64,000 bases of DNA from Candidatus Nitronereus thalassa. Lineage in GTDB: Bacteria; Nitrospirota; Nitrospiria; Nitrospirales; UBA8639. The DNA lies in NCBI RefSeq assembly GCF_032191465.1, contig NZ_JAQOUE010000001.1, forward strand, positions 1,116,001 through 1,180,000. Direction: 5' to 3'. The notes under the pieces were generated by a model, which searched no databases, was not told the DNA's origin, and was given only the letters and a program-made list of their open reading frames with translations. The position numbers and the translations under genes are program-made. Shown here piece by piece: positions 42,446-51,782 of the stretch (the stretch's first letter is position 1; every line of letters begins with the position of its first letter).

Positions 42446-43402
42446 ATGTCTGAAGAAAAATCCATCATTGTGAAAACCAAAGAAAGTGTCGTGGAAACCA
42501 TCCAAGGAACGGGAGAAATTGCCAACGCCCTCGTGGATTTGGTCAGTGGATCCTTGGTCACCGCATTAAAAGGTACCAAAGCTGTTGGAGCGGAGGCTGG
42601 ATCGCTAGTGAAAGATACGATTATAGGATCGGTTCAAGGTATTTCCGAAGTTGGTGCCGAAGCCGGATCGACGGCCAAAAGCGTGATTCTCGGGGTCATG
42701 AAGGGAACAAAAGAAGTCACCACCAACACCTTGGACACCATTGGTACCAGCACATCTACGTTAATTACCACCACCGCAAAAGTCGGGGGTGACCTCGCGG
42801 CCACGGCAAAAGGCGCTGTGCAAGGAGCCATTGTGTCGGCAAAGGACCTTGGGACGACCGTCGTGGAAGCTGTTTCTCACACCGCAACAGCAGCCATAAA
42901 AAGCGTGAAAGAAGTTGGTGGGGAATTAGCGATGACTGCCAAGGAAACCGTCATGGGCGCAGCCCAAGCCGCACAGGATGTGGGTGAAAAGGTCATCGAT
43001 ACGGTCAGTCACACCGCCGGAACCGTCGTGAAAGCCACGCATGAAGTTGGAGGAGACGTGGCATCCACAGTCAAAGCCTCGATGGTCGGTGCACTTCAGG
43101 GCACGAAAGATGTCGGAGAAAAAGCCTTAGATACCATCAGTGGAACCGCGAGTTCTATGGTGAAAGCCACTTCCCAGGTGGGAGGAGACTTAGCCACGAC
43201 AGCTAAAAATGCCGTCGAGGGAGCCATTGAAGGAGCCAAAGCCATTGGGGTAGATACCGCCGAAGCGGCATCGGCTGCTGCCACAAGTGCACTGAAAGCC
43301 GCCGGTGAAATCAGCGAAAGCGCAGGTCAACAAGTTCGCAAAGCCGTCACCGGCACGATTGGCGGCGTCAAAGTTGTTCTAAAAGAGCCATTTAAAAAAT
43401 AA
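42446..43402 (+). CDS. LEA-like helical repeat protein (22-residue units)
   Basis: 318 residues with AGGAGG before the ATG. From about residue 50 to 295 it is built of 22-residue units, each equal to two 11-mers. Two units make 44-residue repeats beginning VGGDLAATAKGAVQGA, VGGELAMTAKETVMGA, VGGDVASTVKASMVGA and VGGDLATTAKNAVEGA. It is rich in Ala, Thr, Val, Lys and Gly, with no Cys and no signal peptide. The 11-residue period is typical of group-3 LEA and related desiccation or membrane-binding amphipathic proteins. No catalytic motif is present. A strong hairpin follows the stop. Confidence 0.85.
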   Translation: MSEEKSIIVKTKESVVETIQGTGEIANALVDLVSGSLVTALKGTKAVGAEAGSLVKDTIIGSVQGISEVGAEAGSTAKSVILGVMKGTKEVTTNTLDTIGTSTSTLITTTAKVGGDLAATAKGAVQGAIVSAKDLGTTVVEAVSHTATAAIKSVKEVGGELAMTAKETVMGAAQAAQDVGEKVIDTVSHTAGTVVKATHEVGGDVASTVKASMVGALQGTKDVGEKALDTISGTASSMVKATSQVGGDLATTAKNAVEGAIEGAKAIGVDTAEAASAAATSALKAAGEISESAGQQVRKAVTGTIGGVKVVLKEPFKK

Positions 43403-43415
43403 GGTCTGTTCGATA

Positions 43416-43445
43416 TGATCCCCCCACTCTGAAGTGGGGGGATCA
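43416..43445 (+). terminator. Perfect 13-bp hairpin after the LEA-like gene
   Basis: TGATCCCCCCACT / AGTGGGGGGATCA with loop CTGA. It lacks a clear T-run, so it may be a weak intrinsic terminator or an mRNA-stabilising hairpin. The RimB-like gene begins 50 nt later. Confidence 0.6.
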
Positions 43446-43494
43446 GCTAAAAACCACCCATATCTGTGATAGATTCCCAGATCAAGACTTTTCC

Positions 43495-44031
43495 ATGTCT
43501 AAGAGCGTTAAACGACTAAAAAAAAAGGATGCCCTTCAACCTCCCTTAGAGACTATTGGTTGGAGAGAATGGTTAGCATTGCCCGACCTAGGAGTCGAGT
43601 TCATTAAAACCAAGGTCGATACTGGGGCTCGAACCTCTGCGCTTCATGCCTTTGACATCGAACCATTCAAGAAAAATGGCCAGGATTGGATACGTTTTAC
43701 ACTTCACCCGATTCAACGCAATGACAAAATCGAACAGGCCTGCAGCTGCAAAATTAAGGGATCTCGATTCGTCACCAACTCAGGCGGCATCGAAGAAAAA
43801 CGCTTTGTCATTGTCACCCCCATTACCATAGGCCATCAGACCTGGCCCATTGAAGTCACTCTCACCAACCGAGATGAAATGGGATTCCGAATGCTACTCG
43901 GTCGCACCGCCTTGAGAAAACGATTTCTGGTAGACCCAGCCAAATCATATTGTCAGGGCCACCCTGGGGAGCCCAAGATCACCATCACCCATCCAGAACA
44001 TCAATCGTACGGAAAAGATGAAGAGGAATAA
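43495..44031 (+). CDS. RimB-like retropepsin-fold 'ATP-dependent zinc protease'
   Basis: 178 residues. The domain has [20 protein letters not shown] leading to [16 protein letters not shown] (about 40-56) and [20 protein letters not shown] (about 133-152). There is no signal peptide, so it is cytoplasmic, unlike its paralogue at 28128. RimB-type proteins act with RimK; they are thought to trim glutamate tails. Its stop is 1 nt before the rimK ATG, giving tight co-translation. Confidence 0.9.
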   Translation: MSKSVKRLKKKDALQPPLETIGWREWLALPDLGVEFIKTKVDTGARTSALHAFDIEPFKKNGQDWIRFTLHPIQRNDKIEQACSCKIKGSRFVTNSGGIEEKRFVIVTPITIGHQTWPIEVTLTNRDEMGFRMLLGRTALRKRFLVDPAKSYCQGHPGEPKITITHPEHQSYGKDEEE

Positions 44032-44032
44032 G

Positions 44033-44938
44033 ATGAAAATAGCTATGCTCGCGAGAAACCCTAAACTATATTCCCATCAACGGTTGGTCCAAGCCGCCAA
44101 AGAATGCGGGCATACCATTGATATTATTAATACGTTAAAAGTGTACATGAATATCACCTCCCATAAACCCGATCTTCGCTATAAAGGCGAAACGCTCACT
44201 GGCTATGATGCCGTGATCCCCCGTATTGGTGCCTCGGTCACCTTCTACGGTTTAGCCGTCTTGCGCCAATTTGAAATGATGGGCGTGTGGCCGCTCAATG
44301 AATCGGTCGCCATTGGTCGATCGAGAGATAAACTCCGCTGCCTGCAACTTCTCGCCCGAGAGGGACTAGGGCTTCCCGTGACAGCCTTTGCACATTCAGA
44401 TGACTTTGCGGATGACGTTATTGGCATTGCCGGTGGAGCGCCCGTGGTCATTAAATTGCTAGAAGGCACTCAAGGCATTGGGGTCGTGCTCGGGGAAACC
44501 AAAAACTCAGCCAAATCGGTGATCGAGGCTTTCCGCGGAGTCAACGTTAATATTTTAGTGCAAGAGTTTATAAAAGAGGCGGGCGGATCTGATATTCGCT
44601 GTTTAGTGATTGGAGAGCGGGTCGTGGCCGCGATGAAGCGCCAAGGAGCAAAAGGGGATTTCAGGTCAAACCTTCATAGGGGCGGCAGCGCAGAGTTGAT
44701 AAAAATTACGCCCGAAGAACGATCCACCGTCACCCGAGCCGCCCGAACCATGGGCCTCAACGTTTGTGGCGTGGACATCCTCAGATCAAAACACGGGCCT
44801 GTTATTATGGAAGTCAATTCATCTCCTGGATTAGAAGGGATTGAAAAGGCCACTGGGGTAGATATCGCCAAGGAGATCATCAAATATATGGAAAAACATG
44901 CCAAACCCAATAAAACCAAAACGCGAGGCCGCGGATAA
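44033..44938 (+). CDS. rimK: RimK-family glutamate ligase
   Basis: 301 residues, the usual RimK length. The N-terminal [20 protein letters not shown] and ATP-grasp core ([59 protein letters not shown]) match E. coli RimK closely. RimK ligates glutamates to the C-terminus of ribosomal protein S6 and can make short poly-glutamate. I use ATG 44033 (AAGAGGAA upstream). It overlaps the following M14 gene by 41 nt. Confidence 0.93.
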   Translation: MKIAMLARNPKLYSHQRLVQAAKECGHTIDIINTLKVYMNITSHKPDLRYKGETLTGYDAVIPRIGASVTFYGLAVLRQFEMMGVWPLNESVAIGRSRDKLRCLQLLAREGLGLPVTAFAHSDDFADDVIGIAGGAPVVIKLLEGTQGIGVVLGETKNSAKSVIEAFRGVNVNILVQEFIKEAGGSDIRCLVIGERVVAAMKRQGAKGDFRSNLHRGGSAELIKITPEERSTVTRAARTMGLNVCGVDILRSKHGPVIMEVNSSPGLEGIEKATGVDIAKEIIKYMEKHAKPNKTKTRGRG

Positions 44939-45986
44939 TTTGAGTCGCCAAGCTTTTGAAATCGGGGGGCAATCGGTCCTTCCAGGAACCAAGCAAACGA
45001 TTCAACTCCCCATGAGTTTGCTTTCAACGCATACCCCTATGACCATTCCTGTGCAAGTGGTACATGGGAAGAAAGATGGCCCACGTCTCTTTGTGAGTGC
45101 GGCCATTCATGGGGATGAATTGAATGGCGTGGAAATTATTCGTCGGGTCCTGAAGTCACCACGTCTCACCCGTTTACGTGGAACGCTCATTGCGGTGCCC
45201 ATCGTGAATGTCTTCGGATTTATTTCTCAGTCTCGCTACCTGCCGGACCGGCGTGACCTCAATCGGAGTTTTCCTGGGAACCCAAAAGGTTCCTTAACCG
45301 CCCAACTGGCCCATGTTTTTTTCAAAGAAGTCGTTTCGCGCTGTACCCACGGGATTGATTTACACACGGGAGCCATTCATCGAACGAACTTGCCTCAAAT
45401 CCGCGCGAATCTTGATGGTCCCGGAATGGAAGAGCTTGCGCAAGCATTTGCGGCCCCATTGGTTTTACATTCGAATCTTCGTGACGGATCCCTCCGTCTC
45501 GCTGCCACCGAGAAAGACATTCCCACGATGTTGTATGAAGCTGGAGAAGCGTTGCGTTTTGATGAACTATCCATTCGGGTTGGAGTCAGAGGAATTATTC
45601 GAGTCATGCAAGCCCTAGAGATGCTCACCCCGCCCCCCTCACCCCATAAAAGTATCGTGTCGCGGTCTTCCTATTGGGTTCGCGCTCCCACGGGCGGAAT
45701 TCTTCGAACGCGTCTACGGAATGGGGTGCTGATTAAAACGAATGAACGCTTGGGTACCATTGCCGACCCCTTTGGCGAATCGGAAACCACCGTATCGTCC
45801 GGAGAAGCGGGCATTCTTATTGGCCGCGCCAACCTACCCGTGGTCAATCAAGGGGATGCAATTTTTCATATTGCGCATGTCCATGATGCCACCTCTGCGG
45901 AAAAGGTCGTTGAAGGTTTTCACGAACAGCTAGACCAGAATATCGACGTTGAAGTTGAAGCACTCTTGCCACCCCATAGCCCATGA
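44898..45986 (+). CDS. Succinylglutamate desuccinylase/aspartoacylase-family (M14) deacylase
   Basis: 362 residues. Zinc ligands are in [13 protein letters not shown] (His and Glu, about 72-84) and GIDLHTGA (His, about 153-160). RDLNRSFPG provides the substrate-carboxylate Arg region, and an MLYEAGEA segment carries the likely catalytic Glu. A C-terminal lipoyl-like beta domain covers about 255-340. In this context, after RimB and RimK, it probably removes an acyl group or amino acid from the RimK product. Confidence 0.9.
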   Translation: MPNPIKPKREAADNLSRQAFEIGGQSVLPGTKQTIQLPMSLLSTHTPMTIPVQVVHGKKDGPRLFVSAAIHGDELNGVEIIRRVLKSPRLTRLRGTLIAVPIVNVFGFISQSRYLPDRRDLNRSFPGNPKGSLTAQLAHVFFKEVVSRCTHGIDLHTGAIHRTNLPQIRANLDGPGMEELAQAFAAPLVLHSNLRDGSLRLAATEKDIPTMLYEAGEALRFDELSIRVGVRGIIRVMQALEMLTPPPSPHKSIVSRSSYWVRAPTGGILRTRLRNGVLIKTNERLGTIADPFGESETTVSSGEAGILIGRANLPVVNQGDAIFHIAHVHDATSAEKVVEGFHEQLDQNIDVEVEALLPPHSP

Positions 45987-46155
45987 TCCGTGGCAAATGT
46001 TGACTCTCTCATTTAATTCTAGGTCACTAAATTTTATTGAAACGTACCTTTCGTAATATTCAACGCGGCTTCACCTCCTGTTGGGAGTTTAAGGGATCTT
46101 AAGCAACCCACTCGCGATAATAGCCAAGCATACTATTTAATTAGGAGTTCTTCTC

Positions 46156-46737
46156 ATGTATCGTTGGACGTCTCTCCTGTTGGTTTTTGGATTCTTGACC
46201 GGCTGCGTCAATCCTCAAGTGACAACACGCACGGCACGCACATCCGTGGAACAATTGTTATTAACCCAAGCCGTCTCAAAAAGCCTGACCAACCCATCTC
46301 AGTCAGACTTTCCCCTTCCTTCCGGAGCCACTGTTAAGGTCGATCTCACAGGATTAACCGAAGACCGGACATTTCTGGGCGCGGCCATAGAAGGATGGTT
46401 GGGTGAAAAAGGATACCTGGTACGGAAATCACAGGAGACCGCCACATACCGCCTCCACATTTTGGTTAATGCATTTGGCACTGAATATGGTGAATCATTT
46501 CTAGGAATGCCGGCAATTCAAAGCACCTTTATTCCATTCGCGTTACCCGAGATTACAATGTATCGCTCTCAACGACAATTCGGAAGAGTGCAATATTCGA
46601 TGAACATTTTTGAAGAGCAGACGGGAAAATTGGTGAATACATTAACAACCCATGAGGGGCAAACGTTTCATCGCCTCTATACCATTCTTTTCTTTTTCTC
46701 TTACCTTGACACCAATCTTGATTATATCCCTGAATAA
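46156..46737 (+). CDS. Predicted lipoprotein of unknown function
   Basis: 193 residues. The signal peptide ends in LTGC (Cys 17). The mature protein begins with a conserved-looking helix (TRTARTSVEQLLLTQAVSKS) and then an alpha/beta region with VKVDLTGLTEDRTFLGAAIE and YRLHILVNAFGTEYGESFLG. It resembles periplasmic polysaccharide or fibre-secretion accessory lipoproteins in outline, but I cannot assign it. AGGAG is upstream. It lies alone between the M14 gene and an MscS gene. Confidence 0.78.
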   Translation: MYRWTSLLLVFGFLTGCVNPQVTTRTARTSVEQLLLTQAVSKSLTNPSQSDFPLPSGATVKVDLTGLTEDRTFLGAAIEGWLGEKGYLVRKSQETATYRLHILVNAFGTEYGESFLGMPAIQSTFIPFALPEITMYRSQRQFGRVQYSMNIFEEQTGKLVNTLTTHEGQTFHRLYTILFFFSYLDTNLDYIPE

Positions 46738-46875
46738 TGTTTCGTATTGGTGACGACTGAGCACAAGCAGAGAAACTCATAGCATTCCCCCGTCATAGGA
46801 AGCCATTGAGGCACGACATCGACCCTTTCAACTTCCCGCGAAATACCCATCGCCAGTTCTGAAGGAGGCTACCGT

Positions 46876-47757
46876 ATGAATGAATGGAATATTTTTGAAA
46901 CCTTGACCCAATTTTTCCACTACCAATTGTTTTCAGTCAATCAAACGCCAATCACACCGCTTTCACTATTCGTCTTTTCCCTCGTTCTTTCGATATTTTA
47001 TGTGTTGGCACATGCGATCCAACGACTCTTACGGAATCGGATTTTAAAGCGAATCGATATCTCTTCTGCCACACAATATACGCTGATCCGCATTTCCCAA
47101 TATATTATTTGGGTCATTGGCGCCATCTTGGCTTTTCAATTCATTGGAATTGACCTGAGCGCTTTGGCCGTCGCCTTTGGATTCCTTTCCGTCGGGATTG
47201 GATTTGGATTGCAAAATCTGACATCGAACTTTATTTCGGGAGTTATTCTCTTGTTTGAGCAACACATTAATGTGGGAGATCGAGTCACCGTCGTCGACAC
47301 CGAAGGCAATGTGGAAGAAATTAATATTCGGTCCACGACGATTCGATCGTTGAATAATGTAGCCATTGTTGTCCCAAATTCTGAATTTATTTCCGGCACG
47401 GTCATCAACTGGTCTCACGGTGACCCGACGACCAGACTGGAAATTGATGTGGGGGTATCTTATCAATCTGATTTGGACGTCGTCATTCATGCAATGCTGG
47501 ATGCGGGAAAAGAGCATCCCGAGGTATTGAGAGAACCACCGCCCAAAGTCTGGTTCATGGGATTTGGGGATTCCGCGTGGAACATGCGCCTACTTGTCTG
47601 GGTGGATAATCCTCATGGGCGTCGACAAGTTCAATCCGACATTAATTGCGCCATTGTGCGAAAGTTTCGAGAAAACGGCGTAGAAATCCCCTTTCCTCAA
47701 CGGGATCTCCATGTTCGAAGTCCCTTGCCGGTCCCCCTTGTGGCCACCACGTCATAA
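46876..47757 (+). CDS. MscS-family mechanosensitive channel
   Basis: 293 residues. Three TM helices; the pore helix region is LAVAFGFLSVGIGFGLQNLT (about 96-115). The beta domain (INVGDRVTVVDTEGNVEEIN) and VPNSEFISGTVINWSH follow, then a C-terminal domain ending EIPFPQRDLHVRSP. The ribosome site is AAGGAGG. It is the third MscS paralogue here. LapA and MltF-like envelope genes follow on the same strand. Confidence 0.93.
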   Translation: MNEWNIFETLTQFFHYQLFSVNQTPITPLSLFVFSLVLSIFYVLAHAIQRLLRNRILKRIDISSATQYTLIRISQYIIWVIGAILAFQFIGIDLSALAVAFGFLSVGIGFGLQNLTSNFISGVILLFEQHINVGDRVTVVDTEGNVEEINIRSTTIRSLNNVAIVVPNSEFISGTVINWSHGDPTTRLEIDVGVSYQSDLDVVIHAMLDAGKEHPEVLREPPPKVWFMGFGDSAWNMRLLVWVDNPHGRRQVQSDINCAIVRKFRENGVEIPFPQRDLHVRSPLPVPLVATTS

Positions 47758-47875
47758 AGAGAAAATTCGCCTTCAAAGAAAATGACCCAAACATAAATTT
47801 AGATTTGCCCCCAGGTTGAAGTTTAGAGATTAATCAGAGTAGTTTGAACATTATTGACTTGTAGGAGCTAAAAAT

Positions 47876-48064
47876 TTGTCACAATGGAAACTCATATCCA
47901 TTTGCGCCCTCACAGGAGTCATCGTGTTATTTACGGTTCAAAACTATGAGGTCGTCGAAATCAAATTCTTGTTTTGGAATTTAGCAATGTCCCGAGCCCT
48001 CATGTTATTTATGGTTCTCATTGTAGGCATCACCATTGGATGGCTCCTTCGCGGCCACAAATAG
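47876..48064 (+). CDS. LapA-domain (DUF1049) small membrane protein
   Basis: 62 residues starting at TTG with AGGAG at 8 nt. Two TM helices (about 5-22 and 38-58) surround the conserved VQNYEVVEIKFLFWNLAMS. LapA-type proteins assist LPS assembly at the inner membrane with LapB; no LapB gene is beside it. It is short but a good family match. Confidence 0.85.
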   Translation: MSQWKLISICALTGVIVLFTVQNYEVVEIKFLFWNLAMSRALMLFMVLIVGITIGWLLRGHK

Positions 48065-48076
48065 GTAGACCTCTTT

Positions 48077-49600
48077 ATGTCGTTTGGGAATGGGTGCACT
48101 TGGTATCAAAAATTCGGAGCCGAGCACTCAAGTACGTCTGAGAGATTATTGATCCTCAAGAGAAGCTGCGCTTTTTGCATAGGGATTCTCGGACTCCTCC
48201 TCACCGTTGCCCCCTTTTGCCAGGCAAAACCCTCCTCTCCAAATTCAGAAAAATTCCAAGAATTGTTTACGGGCGATCTTCCAGAAATGAAGAAACGCCA
48301 CGTCATCCGAGTCCTGGTCACCCACAGCAAGACCAATTTTTTTCTGGTCAAGGGAGAACCACACGGTTTTGAATATGAGCTTCTCCAACAATATGGAAAA
48401 TTTCTGAACAAGAAGGTCTCTCGAAAAAAGTTTCGAACAAATATCGTGTTCATTCCGGTCCCCTTTGAACAATTACTGCCGGGGCTCATTGAAGGAAAAG
48501 GAGACATCGCAGCCGCAGGATTGACCATCACCCCTGAACGAGAAAAGATCATCGCCTTTTCAGATTCCTATCTTCCACGAGTTGAGGAAATCGTGGTCAT
48601 GAGAAAAAAACTCAAGGGCCTGACAGCACTTGAAGCCCTCGCGGGAAGGTCGGTCTATATTATTCGTGGGGGAAGTTATGGGCCTCACTTAGCCAAACTT
48701 AATTCCCAGTTTGCCAAGAAAAACCTTTCTCCCATCACAGTCATCGAAGCAAGCGAATATCTGGCCACTGAAGATTTACTGGAATTGGTCAATGCCGGTG
48801 TGATTGATCTGGCCGTGGCCGATCGACACATTGCGGAATTGTGGGCTCCCGTCCTCCCTAAAATCTCGGTTCGCACCGACCTCTCTATTCACGCCGGAGG
48901 AAAAATTGGCTGGGCCATCAGGAAGGAGAATACAGAGCTACGAAAAAGTCTGAACACTTTCATTCGTAGTCATAAAAAGGGAACCTTGATGGGCAACATC
49001 CTCTTCAAACGGTACTATCAAAATCGAAAATGGATCTCCAACCCCCTGGAATCACGCGAGCGACGAAAACTAGAACAATTTATGGCCCTGTTCCAAAAGT
49101 ATGGGAAAAAATACGAATTCGATTGGTTGGCCATTGCGGCACAGGCGTATCAAGAGTCGGGACTGGATCATACGCGTCAAAGTCCCCAGGGGGCGGTTGG
49201 AATTATGCAAATCCTACCCAGCACAGCAGCTGACGACGCCGTCAATATTCCCAATATCCAGCCGGTGGAAAACAATATACACGCAGGAGTGAAATACCTT
49301 GCCCATCTTCGAAACACCTACTTCCAGTCACCCCGTATGGCACCTAACGAGCAATTAAACTTTGCCTATGCCGCATACAACATGGGGCCTAGGAAAGTCC
49401 GACAGCTTCAACAAAAAGCTAAAGCCATGGGGCTTGATCCCAATCGTTGGTTTTTCCATGTTGAACGAGCCGCCCTAAAATTTGTTGGACAAGAACCTGT
49501 CCGATATGTGGCCAATATTCACAAATATTATATTGCGTATACATTGGTGAAAGAATCTGAATCTCAAAAATTCAGAGAATTGAAAGAACTGAAAAATTAG
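48077..49600 (+). CDS. MltF-like lytic transglycosylase with solute-binding domain
   Basis: 507 residues. The signal segment (about 25-48) is preceded by a long N-terminus, so the true start may be a TTG near 48149. The periplasmic substrate-binding-like domain (about 70-310: IRVLVTHSKTNFFLVKGEPH, GDIAAAGLTITPEREKIIAF) is followed by an SLT lysozyme-like domain (about 345-480). Its catalytic Glu lies in QAYQESGLDH, with GAVGIMQILPST and YNMGPRKV alongside. It cleaves glycan strands to 1,6-anhydromuropeptides at the envelope, with the binding domain sensing muropeptides. Confidence 0.93.
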   Translation: MSFGNGCTWYQKFGAEHSSTSERLLILKRSCAFCIGILGLLLTVAPFCQAKPSSPNSEKFQELFTGDLPEMKKRHVIRVLVTHSKTNFFLVKGEPHGFEYELLQQYGKFLNKKVSRKKFRTNIVFIPVPFEQLLPGLIEGKGDIAAAGLTITPEREKIIAFSDSYLPRVEEIVVMRKKLKGLTALEALAGRSVYIIRGGSYGPHLAKLNSQFAKKNLSPITVIEASEYLATEDLLELVNAGVIDLAVADRHIAELWAPVLPKISVRTDLSIHAGGKIGWAIRKENTELRKSLNTFIRSHKKGTLMGNILFKRYYQNRKWISNPLESRERRKLEQFMALFQKYGKKYEFDWLAIAAQAYQESGLDHTRQSPQGAVGIMQILPSTAADDAVNIPNIQPVENNIHAGVKYLAHLRNTYFQSPRMAPNEQLNFAYAAYNMGPRKVRQLQQKAKAMGLDPNRWFFHVERAALKFVGQEPVRYVANIHKYYIAYTLVKESESQKFRELKELKN

Positions 49601-49611
49601 GGTGGGATCGG

Positions 49612-50907
49612 TTACGCCAACCAACTCGAAAAAATGGTGGCTAACCCCAGGAAGCTGAAAAACCCAAACACATCGGTCACAGTCGTTAATATGATAGATG
49701 AGGATTGCGCAGGATCTTGTTTGAGGGAACGGAGAATGATAGGAATAACAGCGCCGGAGAAACCAGCAATCGTCATCGCGAGAATCATGGACACGCCGAT
49801 CACTGCGGTCAGACCTAAAGACCGGCTCCAGACATAGACTCCCAAGCAGGTGGTCAACGCCACGGCCACGCCATTGATAAATGCCACGACCACTTCCTTT
49901 CGACTAACAGACCACCATTGGCTGGGTCGAATGTCTCGCAACGCCAATCCCCGCATGACCACCGCCAATGATTGCGCGCCCGTATTTCCTGATTGCCCTG
50001 CCACCACCGGCAACAACACCGCCAAAGCGGTGAATTGAGCAATCGTACTTTCAAACAGCCCCACCACAAACGCAGCCAGAAAGGCCGTTAACAAATTAAT
50101 CTGCAGCCACGGCAATCGCTTTTTGACTGCAAACATTGGAGGAGACAGAGCACGCTCATCTGCGCTCACACCCACCATGGTTTGCATATCCGCACTGAGT
50201 TCTTCTTGACCAGCTTTAAAAATCGACCGATTGCGAATGACCCCTAATAAATGACCATCCAAGTCCGTCACCGGCAGCGTGAATAGTTTTCGTTCGCTGA
50301 AGAGATCCAATATTTGATCTCGTTGCTCCAAGGGATGAATGGTCAATAAATCACGCTCCATCACTGATTGCAGGCGTTCATCGGTGGGCGTAACTAATAA
50401 ATCTCGAAGCGGCACCCGGCCCACGAGTTTTTGCTCACGATCAATGACATATACTTCATGGATTTCTTTCGAACCCTTAGCCCGAATTTGCGCAATGGCT
50501 TGTTCCACCAATAAATCTTCAGGAAGCGCTAGCACACGAGGATCCATGAGGCCCCCGGCTGTATCCACCGGGTAGTCAAGAAACGCCGTCAGTTCCGTCG
50601 CCACGGCTGCAGGAACCTTGCCTAAAAAATCCTCACGCTGTTCCTGAGAAAACCGTGAAACCAGTGTGGCTAATTGCGTTGGCGAAAACTCTGGAATGGC
50701 ACGCAGCAGCACCTCATCATGAAGTCCCAACAACACTTCGGTAGCGAGGGATGGATTCATATTCGATAAGAGCTGGGCAATATTGCGTCCTGGAGTTTGA
50801 GAAATGACACGAAGAATATCCCCAATCGGAAAGGACTCCAACGTGCGAGCAGCTTCTTCGGGGTGAGTGGAGAAAAATGTTTCGTATAACAACGTCGACG
50901 TGTTCAT
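49612..50907 (-). CDS. mgtE: MgtE-type magnesium transporter
   Basis: 431 residues. An N-domain of helical repeats (about 5-115) precedes a CBS pair (about 120-245: VYVIDREQKLVGRVPLRDLL, FTLPVTDLDGHLLGVIRN). The transmembrane domain (about 270-431) has five helices and the pore signature PVVAGQSGNTGAQSLAVVMRG. It takes up Mg2+, gated by Mg2+ binding to the cytoplasmic domains. It is last in a three-gene operon after a CBS-only homologue (gap 3 nt) and a CmpX-like channel. Confidence 0.95.
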   Translation of the reverse strand: MNTSTLLYETFFSTHPEEAARTLESFPIGDILRVISQTPGRNIAQLLSNMNPSLATEVLLGLHDEVLLRAIPEFSPTQLATLVSRFSQEQREDFLGKVPAAVATELTAFLDYPVDTAGGLMDPRVLALPEDLLVEQAIAQIRAKGSKEIHEVYVIDREQKLVGRVPLRDLLVTPTDERLQSVMERDLLTIHPLEQRDQILDLFSERKLFTLPVTDLDGHLLGVIRNRSIFKAGQEELSADMQTMVGVSADERALSPPMFAVKKRLPWLQINLLTAFLAAFVVGLFESTIAQFTALAVLLPVVAGQSGNTGAQSLAVVMRGLALRDIRPSQWWSVSRKEVVVAFINGVAVALTTCLGVYVWSRSLGLTAVIGVSMILAMTIAGFSGAVIPIILRSLKQDPAQSSSIILTTVTDVFGFFSFLGLATIFSSWLA

Positions 50908-50910
50908 GAA

Positions 50911-51777
50911 TTAGCCTTGATGCTCTGTATTTTGACTGCCGGAAGGCGTCTGCGGAACAGACGTCATGGCTTGAGATAACTCCGTCAATAACCCAATGCC
51001 GGCCAAAGAATAGGCTTCCCATAATTGGATCAAGGCGCTAGGCAAATTACCCGGATCCCGTCGCGACTGCATTTCTTCGATCACCTGCTGTAACGTACGA
51101 TACCGCAACACCCCAAGGAAGACCCCGTCTTGATCAACGACCGGCAAAGTTGGATGCTGTTGCCAATGGGGATGTCCAACCAACTCATCATTCGTCAAAC
51201 TCGCCGGCAGGGAGAACACCTGATCATTCATCACTGTGGCAATGTAATCCTCCGGGTCCACCATTAACAATTGTTTCAGAGTCACCACTCCCTCGAGTTT
51301 AGCATCCCGATCCACGACGTACACGTAATACAACGCTTGGCGAGGATTTCGTTTGAGTAACTGAATGCCTTGTGCCACGGTCACATCTGGCGGGAGGGTT
51401 ACCACCCGAGGGTCCGCTAAGCTACCCGCGGTCTGTCGCGGTTGAATTAACGCACGACGAAATCTTGGACCATGCACCGGTCCCAAGCGTTCAATCATTT
51501 GGTTTTGCAACTCAGGTGAGAGTTGCCGAAACACCACATAGGCGGTAGAGGCGGGAAGTTCGCTCACCACCCCGGTGGCTTGCTCAACCGTAACATGTTC
51601 GAGAATTCTTGCCGCCAGACTCGGTTGACAACATCCCAAAACGGTGGAGACATCGGACACCGGCAATGAGGTAAGCATTCCCGCTGCGGTTTGGGAATCC
51701 AATCGTTCCAATTGACGAGACGATTCGACGGGATGGAGCTGAATAAACTTGAGGGTCAGTTGATCTTCAACGCGCAT
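50911..51777 (-). CDS. MgtE N/CBS regulatory-domain protein without a transporter domain
   Basis: 288 residues. It has the MgtE N-domain repeats (about 15-115: LTSLPVSDVSTVLGCCQPSL) and a CBS pair (about 125-245: YYVYVVDRDAKLEGVVTLKQ, LPVVDQDGVFLGVLRYRTL), then one weakly hydrophobic helix and a disordered tail. The five-helix transporter domain is absent, not lost by frameshift: the gene ends cleanly and mgtE follows 3 nt later. It may form mixed dimers with MgtE to tune gating. Confidence 0.88.
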   Translation of the reverse strand: MRVEDQLTLKFIQLHPVESSRQLERLDSQTAAGMLTSLPVSDVSTVLGCCQPSLAARILEHVTVEQATGVVSELPASTAYVVFRQLSPELQNQMIERLGPVHGPRFRRALIQPRQTAGSLADPRVVTLPPDVTVAQGIQLLKRNPRQALYYVYVVDRDAKLEGVVTLKQLLMVDPEDYIATVMNDQVFSLPASLTNDELVGHPHWQQHPTLPVVDQDGVFLGVLRYRTLQQVIEEMQSRRDPGNLPSALIQLWEAYSLAGIGLLTELSQAMTSVPQTPSGSQNTEHQG

Positions 51778-51782
51778 AAGAC

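Noticed and set aside
46745-46762. GG-N10-GC match (TTGGTGACGACTGAGCAC) before the MscS gene
   Set aside because: The -12 half is GAGC instead of TTGC, and no dyad or regulon link exists.
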